Under the pieces are notes generated by a model. It saw only the letters and a list, made by a program, of their open reading frames with translations. It was not told the DNA's origin and made no database searches. 64,000 nt of DNA, from NCBI RefSeq assembly GCF_001412105.1, contig NZ_LKST01000003.1, positions 372,001 through 436,000 on the forward strand, written 5' to 3'. Positions 44,802-55,011 of this stretch are shown here, piece after piece. Within the stretch, counting starts at the first letter, position 1. Each line of letters starts with the position of its first letter. The DNA is from Corynebacterium oculi. GTDB lineage: Bacteria > Actinomycetota > Actinomycetes > Mycobacteriales > Mycobacteriaceae. Position numbers and translations under genes: made by a program.

Positions 44802-45566
44802 GTGCTGCTGACAACCCCGTGCAAAATTTGCGGCCAGGACATGGCCACCACCTGGCAGCCCGGCCACCCGGCTCCCACTCATCACCCCGAGTGTGACACC
44901 CACCCCGCAGAGGAGAAAGTCCGCGCACCCCACCCCCGGCTGGGCCAACTCGCGCACGCCGCGCACCGTGCCACCTTGCTAATGGCGAGGGCCGCGCCGA
45001 CTGCGGCAGATTCTCCGCAGTGGGTGGAGTTCGACCAGGCGTGCGCAGACCTTCACACGATCCAACGCCGCGTGCTCCATGTCGATCTCCCCAAGGCCGC
45101 CATGTACTACGCCACCGCGTGCGGCTGGCCAGTATTCCCCCTCAAACCCGGGGGGAAAGCGCCCTTAACGCCGCGATGCTTCAAGGACGCTTCCCGTGAC
45201 CCCGGGCAGGTGGCCGCGTGGTGGGGAGAGCACCCCGAGGCCAACATTGGGTTGCTGTGTGGGGAGCATTTTGCGGTGATTGATGTGGATGTGCCGTACA
45301 TCGAAAACCAGTGGTGGGACATCGCCGCCGATGAAGGCTTGCACGTCTACGCGCTGGCGGCCACGGCCTCTGGCGGCACCCACGCCTACATCCTCCCTGC
45401 TGATGGGCCTGCCAAGAATGGGGTGGGGGTCTTTGGGCCGAAGATCGACTACCGCACCACCGGCGGGTACGTAGTAGCCCCCTACTCGCGGCGCGCCGAT
45501 GGGCCGGTGTGGTCATGGCAAATCCCCCCGGCTAATGTGATCCAACCAGCGAAGAAAGCGGGGTGA
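44802..45566 (+). CDS. bifunctional DNA primase/polymerase (prim-pol) domain protein
   Basis: 254 residues. An N-terminal CKICGQDM...HHPEC segment could bind zinc. Residues about 95-250 are a prim-pol domain: AMYYATACGWPVFPLKPGGK, AVIDVDVPY with the metal-binding Asp pair, TASGGTHAYI and DYRTTGGYVVAPYS. The RBS GGAGG is placed better for an ATG at 44793 in another frame, so a small deletion near the start may have shifted the gene to the GTG at 44802. It primes phage DNA replication in related phages. Confidence 0.8.
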   Translation: MLLTTPCKICGQDMATTWQPGHPAPTHHPECDTHPAEEKVRAPHPRLGQLAHAAHRATLLMARAAPTAADSPQWVEFDQACADLHTIQRRVLHVDLPKAAMYYATACGWPVFPLKPGGKAPLTPRCFKDASRDPGQVAAWWGEHPEANIGLLCGEHFAVIDVDVPYIENQWWDIAADEGLHVYALAATASGGTHAYILPADGPAKNGVGVFGPKIDYRTTGGYVVAPYSRRADGPVWSWQIPPANVIQPAKKAG

Positions 45567-45571
45567 GGCTC

Positions 45572-46164
45572 ATGGCGTGATTTGAGAAGTACCTCACCCA
45601 ACCCAAGCCCACTGGGGCACACGATGTGCCGGTGGGGGTGCAGGGGGCGTTAGCGGGTGATCCGCAGGCGGCCCGCTACGCCCAAGCGGCCCTGCGGCGG
45701 GCGTGTGATGAGATCGCCCACGCCCCCGAAGGCACCCGCAACCACACTCTCAATGCACAATCGTGGTCGATAGGCCAGTTGGTGAAGGCCGGGCACTTGG
45801 GTGTCCGTGAGGCCCAGGAGGCACTGTGGTTGGCGGGTAAGGAGTGCGGGCTGCCTGACGGGGAGATTGCGCACACGATACCGCGCGCTATTGACCAGGC
45901 CGAGGCCCGCCAGGTGCACCTCGACCCCGATAGGGCCTCTCGCGGCCCGCCTGGGGGCGGGAACATCGCCTGGCGGCCCCCAACACACCCCACCAGGGGG
46001 CAATAAGCCGCCTGGTGGGCGTATAGAGGCCGATTTAACCCCCGGGGGAGAGGAAGCAGGCGGAGATGGTGAGCAGGGGGCCGGAGAACATGCAGAAACG
46101 GAGGGGGATACCCCCAGCGCGGAGGAAGCCGGAAGAATCCGCTTCCAACACGACGTTGCCCTAG
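45572..46164 (+). pseudogene. phage primase/helicase N-terminal remnant
   Basis: ATG GCG TGA at 45572: codon 3 is TGA where MAWFEKYL is expected. The frame continues (FEKYLTQPKPTGAHDVPVGV, YAQAALRRACDEIAHAPEGT, SWSIGQLVKAGHLGVREAQE). A slip in the GGGGG run near 46000 moves it to a second frame ending RIRFQHDVA at the transposon border (46164). The ATPase domain expected downstream is gone. It follows the prim-pol gene by 5 bp, as in phages where primase and helicase are adjacent. Confidence 0.75.
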
Positions 46165-47237
46165 ATGTACTGACCGGAGACGTTGATTGAGCCTGCCGGT
46201 TTGTGAGCTTGCATCAGTTGGTGGGCGAGGTCATGGACGCGCTGCACGGCTTCAGGTGGGTCGAGGACTTTGATGTGGTCCCCGAATTGGAGGAGCTGGC
46301 GAACCGACTCGATGTCGGGATAGGCCACGGTGATGGTGAGCCACTCGTCGACGGGATTGGACACGTCGACCAGACGGCTCCCCAGGATCCTGGCGGCGAG
46401 GTCCAGCCGGTTGGCCCGCAGGTGAGCGTTAATCTCCACGCTCGCGTCGGTGGTGAACGTGCCGACCAACTGATCCCAGACTTTCTCCAAGGGCTGGCCG
46501 GGCCGCAACACGGCCGGTTCGTCCATAGCCTTGTGTGTCACCAGGCGATTGGTGTTGAACATGCGCGGCGTGCCGTCCACGTCACCAACCAGATACCAGG
46601 CGGCCTGCTTGCTGACCAGTCCGTAGGGGTCGACCTGGTAGGTGTCGGCAGTGGCGTGTCCGCTGTGGCGGTAGGTGACGACGAGCCGGCGGCCCTGCCG
46701 GGCCGCAGCCAGCAAACTCGACAGGTCCCGGGTCGTGGCAGGCGTGAACCATCCGGCAGGGTCGATCAATAGGACATCGGTCAGAGGCGGTTCGCCTGGG
46801 CCCCAGCGACGGGTGGCTGCTGTGAGCTTGGCGCGGGCGTGTTCACCTACCTCTCCCAGGCCGATCTGTGCGAGCTGGTCGGGGCTGAGGCCGACTGCCG
46901 CGAGGAGCTGCAGCTCGGAGGGATCGAGCCGTGACAGGTCCAGACGGGAACGCGCGTCGAGCACGATCGCGCCATGACGGCCGCGTTCTGCATGGACTGG
47001 GACACCGGCAGCGGACAGGGCTTCAACGTCGCGCAGGACCGTCCGGGTAGACACCTCAAAGCGGTCAGCGAGCTGCTGGGTGGTCATCCGTCCGTGCACT
47101 TGGAGCAGCAGGACGATCGACAGCAGACGAGAAGCCTTTATGTCCTCATTTTCACAAAAATATGACAGGAACTGTCGTGTATCGGCGATATGCTGGGAGA
47201 CGTTCACACGGCAATCTAACCCTTGGAGGCCCGCCAT
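46161..47237 (-). CDS. WYL-domain (YafY/DeoR-type) regulator carried by the transposon
   Basis: A helix-turn-helix (MTTQQLADRFEVSTRTVLRD) near the N-terminus, then a WYL domain (LVVTYRHSGHATADTYQVDP, VSKQAAWYLVGD) and a C-terminal WCX region. The start is unclear: the family normally begins just before KASRLLSIVLLL, but the nearby ATG (47149) and GTG (47155) are in another frame. The in-frame ATG at 47237 adds about 30 atypical residues and overlaps the divergent VOC start. A one-base deletion near 47145 may have removed the start. The C-terminus reads through the transposon end (NVSGQYI) and its stop uses the CTAG target. Confidence 0.8.
   Translation of the reverse strand: MAGLQGLDCRVNVSQHIADTRQFLSYFCENEDIKASRLLSIVLLLQVHGRMTTQQLADRFEVSTRTVLRDVEALSAAGVPVHAERGRHGAIVLDARSRLDLSRLDPSELQLLAAVGLSPDQLAQIGLGEVGEHARAKLTAATRRWGPGEPPLTDVLLIDPAGWFTPATTRDLSSLLAAARQGRRLVVTYRHSGHATADTYQVDPYGLVSKQAAWYLVGDVDGTPRMFNTNRLVTHKAMDEPAVLRPGQPLEKVWDQLVGTFTTDASVEINAHLRANRLDLAARILGSRLVDVSNPVDEWLTITVAYPDIESVRQLLQFGDHIKVLDPPEAVQRVHDLAHQLMQAHKPAGSINVSGQYI
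47164..47176. promoter_or_regulatory. candidate operator between WYL regulator and VOC gene
   Basis: The inverted repeat GACAG-GAA-CTGTC lies in the divergent promoter region, 60 bp before the VOC start. Palindromes of this TGACAG-type are typical for YafY/WYL regulators, so autoregulation together with VOC control is likely. Confidence 0.5.
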
Positions 47238-47601
47238 GACGGCACCCAACCTGTTCCTGACCTACGTGACCGACGCTCAGCGTTCTACCGCGTTCTACAG
47301 CGACCTGTTCGACATCGAGCCCACCTTCACCAGCCCCCGCTATGTCGCTTTCGAGGTCGCGCCCGGCGTCCTGTTCGCGATCTGGACCGGCCACAACGAA
47401 CACACCACCCTGGAGACGCCGCGCACCAGCGAGCTCGGACTGATGCTGCCCGGCGGGGGCGACGCCATCGACGAGGTCTACCAGCAGTGGCTCGCCAAGG
47501 GCATCCGGGTGGTCGAGGAGCCCCACGACGACGTGTTCGGCCGCACCTTCGTGATCGCCGACCCAGACGGCAACCTCATCCGCGTCAGCCCCGTCGACTG
47601 A
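47236..47601 (+). CDS. VOC-family (glyoxalase/bleomycin resistance-like) protein
   Basis: A 121-residue single VOC module: LFLTYVTDAQRSTAFYSDLF at the start, YVAFEVAPGVLFAIW in the middle, and the C-terminal FVIADPDGNLIRVSPVD typical of the fold. Such proteins bind metals or sequester drugs and reactive compounds; no specific substrate can be assigned. RBS GGAGG precedes the ATG at 47236. It is divergent from the WYL regulator and upstream of the transposase inside the same transposon. Confidence 0.88.
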   Translation: MTAPNLFLTYVTDAQRSTAFYSDLFDIEPTFTSPRYVAFEVAPGVLFAIWTGHNEHTTLETPRTSELGLMLPGGGDAIDEVYQQWLAKGIRVVEEPHDDVFGRTFVIADPDGNLIRVSPVD

Positions 47602-47669
47602 CATCCCACCCCATCCCCTACGTGGCGGCGAGCAGCAGCTCGCCGCCACGACTCTTTGTCGAGGAAACC

Positions 47670-48593
47670 ATGTCACACCCTAACGCTGCCCTCACCCCAC
47701 GCCACCGTCTCAAGGTGGCGCAGCTCGTCGTCGACGAGGGATGGCCGATCAGCGAGGTGGCCGCCCGCTTCCAGGTCTCCTGGCCCACTGTGAAACGCTG
47801 GGCCGACCGTTACCGGGCAGGCCAATCAATGCAGGACCGGTCCTCCCGTGCCCATCGCTCGCTGAACCGGACCAGCGGGAAGACTTCCCGGCGCTGCATC
47901 GACCTACGGCTGCGCCTCCGGGAGGGGCCGGTGCAGTTGGCCTGTCGACTGGGTATCGCCCCGTCGACGGTCCACCGCATTCTGGTCGCCGCACACTTGA
48001 ACCGGCTGTCCCATGTCGACCGCGCCACCGGCGAACCGGTCCGTCGATACGAACACGACCACCCCCGATCAATGCTACACGTGGACGTGAAGAACCGCGC
48101 CGCCACCCCTGGCAAGCCCAAGAATAGGTACCGGGACCCGTTGATGGGCAATGCCTACGTCTACACCGTCATCGATGACCACTCCCGCGTCGCCTACGCT
48201 GAAATCCACGACGACGAAACCGCCCTCACCGCCACCGCTGTCCTGGTCCGAGCCGTCGAGTGGTTCAACCAGCGGGGCGTCACCGTCGAGCGGGTCCTTT
48301 CTGACAACGGCGGTGCCTACCGCTCACACCTGTGGCGCGACACCTGCGCGGAGCTTGGCATCCGACACAAGCGAACCCGCCCGTATCGGCCGCAGACCAA
48401 CGGCAAGATCGAGCGATTCCACCGCACCTTGGCCGATGGTTGGGCCTATGCCCGCTGCTACACCTCCGAGGCCGAGCGCCGGGGCGAGCTTGACGGTTGG
48501 CTGCACTATTACAACCATCACCGGCCCCACACTTCCTGCGGGAACCAGCCGCCCTTCTCACGGTTGACCAACGTCTCCGGTCAGTACATCTAG
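47670..48593 (+). CDS. IS481-family transposase
   Basis: 307 residues. The N-terminal helix-turn-helix is ISEVAARFQVSWPTVKRWAD. The DDE catalytic core has the first Asp in MLHVDVKN, the second in RVLSDNGGAYRSH and the Glu in QTNGKIERFHRTLADGW. Compared with family members, about 20 residues (the KxG segment after the first Asp) seem missing between HVDV and KNRAATPGKP, so activity is doubtful. The protein ends LTNVSGQYI inside the inverted repeat, and its TAG stop is made by the CTAG target sequence. Confidence 0.88.
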   Translation: MSHPNAALTPRHRLKVAQLVVDEGWPISEVAARFQVSWPTVKRWADRYRAGQSMQDRSSRAHRSLNRTSGKTSRRCIDLRLRLREGPVQLACRLGIAPSTVHRILVAAHLNRLSHVDRATGEPVRRYEHDHPRSMLHVDVKNRAATPGKPKNRYRDPLMGNAYVYTVIDDHSRVAYAEIHDDETALTATAVLVRAVEWFNQRGVTVERVLSDNGGAYRSHLWRDTCAELGIRHKRTRPYRPQTNGKIERFHRTLADGWAYARCYTSEAERRGELDGWLHYYNHHRPHTSCGNQPPFSRLTNVSGQYI

Positions 48594-51500
48594 CTAATGC
48601 CACTGATAACGTCAAGTCCAAGGAGCTGTCCCACAAGGCAGTCCAGGAAGATGTCGCGCGTTCTGAAAAAGCGGCGGCGGAAGGTGCGGAAGAAGCCGCA
48701 AAGTCTATTAAAATCCTCGGTGACGCTTCCGAGGATGCGGAGGGGAAGTCGTCTCGTTTCGCCGCCGTGCAGGATAAGGTGAAGTTGGGTGTTGCTGCTG
48801 TTAGTGCTGCGGCAGTTGCTACGGGTGCGGCTTTGTTTAAGGTCGGCCAGGATTTCGATGAAGCCTACGATGCTATCCGCGTCGGTACGGGCGCGTCCGG
48901 TGAGGCCTTTGAGGGGCTCAAGGAATCTGCGCGCAATGTTTATAAGGAAATCCCGGCGATGGACGGTGGTTTCCAGCAGGTAGGCACCACTCTTGCGGAT
49001 TTGAATACTCGCTTGGGTCTTACTGGAGAGCCGCTAGAGCAGATGGCGTCGCAGTTTGTTGAGTTGTCTAATATGGGTATTGACGCGGACATTAATGACG
49101 CGTCGGCGGCGCTGAGTGCCTTTGGTACGGAGGCTCATCAAGCCCCAGAGGCAATGGACGAGCTGTTTCGCGCTTCGCAGGCCACGGGACTAACTATTAG
49201 TGAACTAGCGCAGTCTGCTGTTAAGGGTGCCCCGCAGCTGAAGCAATTTGGTTTCAGTATGGGCGAGTCTGCCGCTTTAGTCGGCAAGCTTGATAAGGCG
49301 GTGTGGAAGCCGATAAGGTCCTTGCGGGTATGGGCAAGGCGATGGTGCAATTCGCTAAAGATGGGAAAGAGTCCCAACAGGCACTTTTTGATACCGCCCG
49401 CGAGATTGAGAATTACATTTCACTGGGCGACGACGTTGCGGCTACGGACATGGCGGCGAAGCTCTTTGGCACAAAAGGCGCTGGTCAATTTATTGATGCT
49501 GTGAAATCTGGCGCTCTATCTGTCGATGATCTGATGGGTAATATCGGGGCCACGGAGGACACGATCCTGGGGGTTGCAAAGGAGACCCAAAGTTTCAGTG
49601 AAAAGTGGGCTCTTCTGAAGCAAAACGCCCTGGCGGCTTTAGAGCCTATCGCGTCGAAGATTTTTGACGCCCTTAGCCCCGCGATGGACGCAGTGCTGGG
49701 CGGCATGGAAAGAATAGCCCCGTGGGTGGAGTCGGTGCTTGCGCCGGCGATTTCTGTCGTGTCCGGGAAAATCTCGGAGTTTGTAGGCTACGTCTCAGCT
49801 AATCTGATTTCACTTGTTGTCCCCGCTTTTGAGCGGCTTGGTGAGATTTTCCGTGGCCTTGTCGAGAAGGTACAAGGACTGGTTCAGTGGGGGCGTGAAC
49901 ACCAGGGTGTCATGGCGGTGCTCGCTGGTGCGGCTGGGGGTCTTGCGGTGGCTTTCGGCGCTGTGGCCCTCCAGATGAAGGCCACGGCCGTGGCGCAGAC
50001 CATTATGAAATCCGGTGGGCTTATCGGCTGGATTAGCAAGATGATTACCTCCACGAATTTGTGGGCGGCTGCGCAAAAAGCCCTTAATTTCGTGATGAAC
50101 ATGAATCCGTACATGAAGATCGTCACGGTCATCATGACATTGGCAGGGGCCCTGTGGGCGTTTTTCACCAAGACCGAGACCGGGCGGGAGATGTGGGCGA
50201 AGTTCACCGATGCCCTCGCGCGCGGCTGGGATTGGTTTACTGAGAAACTTTCCGCCGGGTGGCAATGGGTTAAGGCCAGCGTGTGGGATCCTTTCATAGG
50301 GTTCATTACTGGCACGCTGGTGCCGCTGTGGAATGCAGCCTGGGGTCTTATCCAGGCGGCGTGGGATAAATTCACCAGCGGGCTGTCGTGGGCGTGGGAG
50401 AGCGTCATTAAGCCGGTGTTCGACGCGATCTGGCAGGTCGCCAAGGTGACCATTGGTGTGATCGGCACTTTGATCCTCGCTCCACTAGTCCTGTATTGGA
50501 AGGCTATGTCGGCCGCCGTGAAGTGGGGCTGGGAGAGTGTCATTAAGCCCGCATGGGATGCGCTGAGTGCTGCGGCGAGTTGGATGTGGGAGAACGTCCT
50601 CAAGCCCACGTTTGGGTGGATTAAAGACCGCTGGCAGGACATGGTCGAAGGCATCAAATTCTATTGGGAGAATGTCTGGAATCCGGTCTTGGAAAAGGTC
50701 GGTGAGGTCGCCCAATGGCTCTGGAATAACGTCCTCGTTCCCACCTTTGAGGGGATTAAGCGCGGCTGGGAACTCATGGTCGATGGCATCAAATGGGCCT
50801 GGGAGAACATCCTCAAACCGGCCTGGGACGCGGTGCAAACCGCAGCCCAGTTCCTGTGGGATAACGTCCTCAACCCAGTTTTCAACGCCATCAAGACCGC
50901 TTGGGATGGGCTTGGCAAGGCCATCCAGTGGGTTTGGGAGAACGTCATCAAGACCGCTTGGGAAGCGCTGCAAAACGCACTGCGGTTTCTGTGGGATAAC
51001 GTCGCTAAGCCCGTGATCGGCTTCATTCAGGATCGCTGGGATCAGCTAGGCCGCGCCATTGAGGCGGTGAAGCAAAACGTTGTCCTACCTGCCTTCGACG
51101 CCCTTCAGCGAGGGCTGGACACCCTTAAGGGCTGGTTCGATCGCGTAGTCGATGGCATCGGCTCCACATGGGATAAGCTGCGCGGGTTCATGGCGAAGCC
51201 GATCAACTTCATGATCGACACGGTGTACAACAACGGCATCCGCAAGGCCTGGAACCTCATCGCCCGAGTCCTCAAGCTCGGAGAATTGGAGGAGGCCAAG
51301 CGGATCGACGGGTACGCCACGGGTGGCCAGATTAAGGGCCCCGGCACCGGCACCTCTGACGATGTGCTGATGTGGGGCTCGAACGGCGAGCACATGATGA
51401 CCGCCGCTGAAGTTCAGGCGATGGGTGGTCACGGCGCGGTCTACGCCATGCGTGACGCCATTGCTACCGGGCGCGGCTTCACTTATGACGGCCAGGGTGG

Positions 51501-53716
51501 CCTGGCTGTCTTGCCTCACCCGGACGAAAGCGCTGGGGACTTGGCCGGGGCCGCTCCGGGACTGTTTCTCCCGGCGTACAAGGACGGCGGTGAGATTCGC
51601 CCCATGTGGGAAAAACAGCTCATTGCTGCCCACGAGTTCGCCAAGGCGCAGCACGGCAAGCCCTACCAGTGGGCAGGCCCCACTGGGCCGGGCACGTCGT
51701 TTGACTGCTCCGGCTTCATGGCCGCCATCGCCGCTGTCATCCAGGGCACCAACCCCTGGCAGCGGTACTGGGCCACGATGTCCTTCCCAACGCCGGGCGC
51801 TCAGGGCTTTGTCCCTGGCCTTGGCCAGGGGTTCTCGGTGGGCATCTTCAACGGCGGCCCTTATGGTGGCCACACTGCCGGTACGCTGTCGGCGGCTGGT
51901 GACTACCCAGCGATCAACGTGGAGTCCGGTGGTAGCCCCAGCATGGTGAAGTACGGACCCGGCGCGGTCGGAGCCGACCACAGTTCCTTTACCATGCAAT
52001 ACCACCTGCCCATTGGTGCGGATGGCGCTTTTGAGTCCGGTGGCGAGGGCGGCATCAGCGTGGAGAGCATGAAGGCCATCATCGAGGAGAAGCTCTCCGG
52101 GGCGGTGGATAAGATCATGGCGCCGATCACGGGCATGTTGCCCTCCCCGCCGCCGGAGTGGCAGGCCATCTCCCCAAGGGCGTCTACGACCAAGGCCGTG
52201 ACGGCCTCGCTGGGGGGATCGCTGAGGCCGTGGGTGGGCTCGCGGACACCGTGGGCACTATCTTCTCCGCGATCAGGAACATCCCCAAGCTGGTCAAGGA
52301 AGCCTTGACAGGGGAGGTGGATGTCAATGAGGAGGCTATGGCTGGTCTCTATGATTCTGGTGGGGTGCTCCAGCATGGCAGCCTCGCGGTGAATCTCTCC
52401 GGCAAGCCGGAAGCGGTCCTTACCTACAACCAGTGGGACGACCTCTCCCGGCTACTGGGCGTATTCAAGGACATCGTGCCTGGTCTAGAGCGTGTACCTT
52501 ATGCGCTCGAAGAACTGGCCGTGTCCTACCGCGACGGTGTGGGGCTGCTAGGTGATGCGGTGCGTGGTACACGGGATAACCCCCTGGCCCGCGCCGCAGG
52601 GCACCTCGCCGGGCCCTGGGCGGCACTCGGCAAGTCCGCGTTCGAGACCTACTCGAACCTGGAGCCAAGCCAGGTCATGGGCAATCTCGCTCACGGGGTG
52701 GTCACCGGCCATCTGGAGGACGCGGCTGGGCTTTTGGGTATCCCCACCGAAAAGCCTGCGTGGCTTGACGCTGCGGAGCAATTCCGCGCCGCGATCCCCG
52801 GTGCGATGACGTCTGCGCGGGGCTCTTTGGCCTCGTCGATTGAGAAGGCTAAGGGTAAGTCTCAGGCGGCCCAGGCCGGGGCGGTGGGGCTGTCGGATGG
52901 TGGTCAGGCTGCGAAGGAGTCCGGGTTGGCACCTGTCCCGGAGGCGGTGGAGACCGCCGCGCAGGGGAAGTCCCCGCAGGGCGAGGGGCAGGATTGGGCG
53001 TCGTTTGCTGCGGGGATTTTGGGTGCGGGTTCTGTGATGGAGTTGGGTCGTAACGCCATGCACGGCGGGATCGAGCTGGCTTCTATGGGGCCAGTCATGG
53101 TGTCGGTGTGCTGGAGTCGATGGCCTCCCAGGGGTGGAGTGCGGGTGTGGGCACCATGGAGTCGATGGCGTCCGCCGCGCTCAACTCCGGGGTGTCGTTT
53201 ACGTCCAATGCACTCAATGCTGTGGGTGGCTCGGCCGGTGCGGTGCTCAATGCGGTTGCTCCCGGTGCGGGCGCTGTGGTGGCCCCGTTCCTGGCGCAGG
53301 CGTTGCCGCAGGCGCAGATGGCCTTGTCGAGTCTGATTCCTGCGGGGGAGATGGCGATTGCTACGGCGGGCACGCTGGCTGATGTGTATGGGCAGCAGGC
53401 GATTGGCGGCGCGGGGCTGCTGGCGAATATCGGTATTGACCAGGTGGCTCAGGCCGGTGGGCGCATGGTCGATGCTGGTTTTGATACCGTGCAGGACGAG
53501 CTGCCGGATATGCCGTTGCCGGGGGACGCGCTGGCGAAGTTGCCGGAGGCTGCCCGGTCTGCGGGTAGTGAATTAGTGGGGGGTGCGGCTAGGGCCTCGG
53601 AGATCACCCGCAGGGGGGTTACCTATATCACCAATGTGGGGTCGAAGGCGGACGCTTACGAGGTGGTCAAGCACCACCAGGCCCGCGAATTTGCCGGTTT
53701 TGGCCTGTCTCGCTGA
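48590..53716 (+). pseudogene. phage tail tape-measure protein, truncated and three times frameshifted
   Basis: The 5' end is cut by the transposon. Four pieces follow in different frames: 48590-49305 (coiled coil plus ALFKVGQDFDEAYDAIRVGT tape-measure core), 49305-52155, 52158-53090 and 53099-53716. Frame breaks are a lost G in GCGGTGTGG near 49303, a lost base near 52155, and a lost G in the GGGG run at 53087-53090. It contains hydrophobic segments, Trp-rich tandem repeats (50385-51190) and an NlpC/P60-like peptidase domain around 51615-51920 (FDCSGF Cys, GGHTAGT His). It normally sets tail length and opens the cell wall during DNA entry. Confidence 0.88.
50385..51190 (+). repeat. Trp-rich tandem repeats within the tape-measure protein
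   Basis: About ten degenerate units of roughly 20-30 residues of the form W-(E/D)-x-V-x-x-P-x-x-(D/E)-x-I, for example WESVIKPVFDAIW, WENVLKPTFGWI, WNNVLVPTFEGI, WENILKPAWDAV and WDNVLNPVFNAI. Periodic helical repeats are normal for tail-length rulers. Confidence 0.85.
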
Positions 53717-53736
53717 TGAGTGAAGGAGATTCGCAT

Positions 53737-55011
53737 ATGACGGATAGAAAGATCGCTATTGATGTGATCGGTGTCCACGGTGAGGAGTTCCGTATCAGCG
53801 GGCCAGGTGCAGGCCGTGAGGGGGTATGGCTTGATCCTGGTTTCGTTGGCGTGGTGAATGCGGCGTTTTCTACGGTGTGGACCTCGGCGGCGGATCAAAT
53901 CGGTGGCACGTTCGCTGACGCTAAGTTCTCTGCTCGGGATATTACGTTGCCGGTGACGTTGCTGGATTCGCCGCTGAGGGATTGGGAGACGGTGTATAGC
54001 CGGTGGCTAACCGCTTGGTCGATCTGGGAGGATGCCACGTTGGTGGTGACGACTCCGGCGGGGCGGCGTGAGTTGCGGTGCCGCATGTCGGAGACCCCGG
54101 AGATTTATTTGGGGCAGCTGGGTGGTCATGTGCAGGGGCGCGCGGGTATTTTGATGAAACTGCGCGCGGGGGACCCGTTGTTTTCGTCGGGGGTAGATGT
54201 GACTGGCTGGGAGTTTAATGGGAATCGCTGGCACGGTCATGTCACCGTGTCGAATCCCACCGATGTTCCTGCTTGGCCGAAGTGGGTGTGCACTGGCCCG
54301 GCGTCGTTGATCTTGCCGGATTTTTCGTTCGAAACCCGGGGCGGTTTCCCCGGCTATGAACACCGCAAACGCCGAATCACCATGCCGTTCCAGTCGTATA
54401 AGCAGCACGTGCTGGTCGATACGGACCCGATGGTCGAGCAGGTGGTTGCCATCGAGACGGAGCCGGAGAACCTCGTCGATGATCTGGCGGGGTTGCTTCG
54501 GCGGTTGTTGCCGGAGGGGCCGCAGTGGTGGGCGCGCATGAATGGGCAGTTTTTCACCTACCCGATTCCGCCGCGCACCCCACCTACGGAGGTGCCGGTG
54601 GCGGTCAATCCGTTGCCGTGGCTGCCTAATCTGTGGCGTACGCTCCAAATTCCGTTTTCCATTCCCACGGATTTCCTGGTGCTGTGCGCGGAGGCAATGA
54701 CTGTGGTCATGGACCCGTTGTCCGGGTCGCGGGTTTTGGCGATGACCCCGGATGATCTGGCGGACAAGATTGATGAGGCAGTGCGCCGTGCAGGCGGCAT
54801 CTTCGGTGGGCTGGGGGAGGCGGCTGCGGAGATGGCGCAGACGATCAGCCGGGTGCTGACCCGCGCCACCATCGGCAAACTGGTGGCCGATACGTGGGCC
54901 TACTCCTGGGGGTCGCTGAACACGATGGCCGGGGCCGGGGTGCAGGTGCGGGTGGAACGGAAATGGACATCGGCGTTTGGCATGGAGCTGGAGGTGGCGC
55001 GTGATGGGTGA
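53737..55011 (+). CDS. siphovirus distal tail-type protein
   Basis: 424 residues, intact. The ATG at 53737 is preferred (AAGGAG 8 bp upstream) to the one at 53716. It follows the tape-measure gene, the position of Dit. The N-terminal half (FRISGPGAGREGVWLDPGFV, TLPVTLLDSPLRDWETVYSR, WPKWVCTGPASLILPD) fits actinophage distal tail proteins that connect tube and tip. The C-terminal half is a less conserved extension (about 235-424). Confidence 0.75.
   Translation: MTDRKIAIDVIGVHGEEFRISGPGAGREGVWLDPGFVGVVNAAFSTVWTSAADQIGGTFADAKFSARDITLPVTLLDSPLRDWETVYSRWLTAWSIWEDATLVVTTPAGRRELRCRMSETPEIYLGQLGGHVQGRAGILMKLRAGDPLFSSGVDVTGWEFNGNRWHGHVTVSNPTDVPAWPKWVCTGPASLILPDFSFETRGGFPGYEHRKRRITMPFQSYKQHVLVDTDPMVEQVVAIETEPENLVDDLAGLLRRLLPEGPQWWARMNGQFFTYPIPPRTPPTEVPVAVNPLPWLPNLWRTLQIPFSIPTDFLVLCAEAMTVVMDPLSGSRVLAMTPDDLADKIDEAVRRAGGIFGGLGEAAAEMAQTISRVLTRATIGKLVADTWAYSWGSLNTMAGAGVQVRVERKWTSAFGMELEVARDG

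Larger units (their letters stand above)
46165..48589 (+). mobile_element. IS481-type transposon with WYL and VOC passenger genes
   Basis: Ends are perfect inverted repeats, ATGTACTGACCGGAGACGTT at the left (46165-46184) and its complement at the right (48570-48589). CTAG flanks both sides (46161-46164 and 48590-48593) as a 4-bp target duplication. Besides the transposase it carries a regulator and a divergent VOC-family gene, so it is larger (2.43 kb) than a minimal IS481. It separates replication remnants from the tail module. Confidence 0.88.

Noticed and set aside
39108..45580. Possibility that TGA is read as tryptophan in the mobile region
   Set aside because: Other disrupted genes here carry TAG stops and frameshifts, and intact genes of the same region end at TGA, so recoding does not explain the pattern.
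49290..49320. Programmed frameshift in the tail genes
   Set aside because: Programmed slippage occurs in the tail-assembly chaperone before the tape measure, which is missing here; the breaks are inside the tape-measure gene and have no common slippery site.
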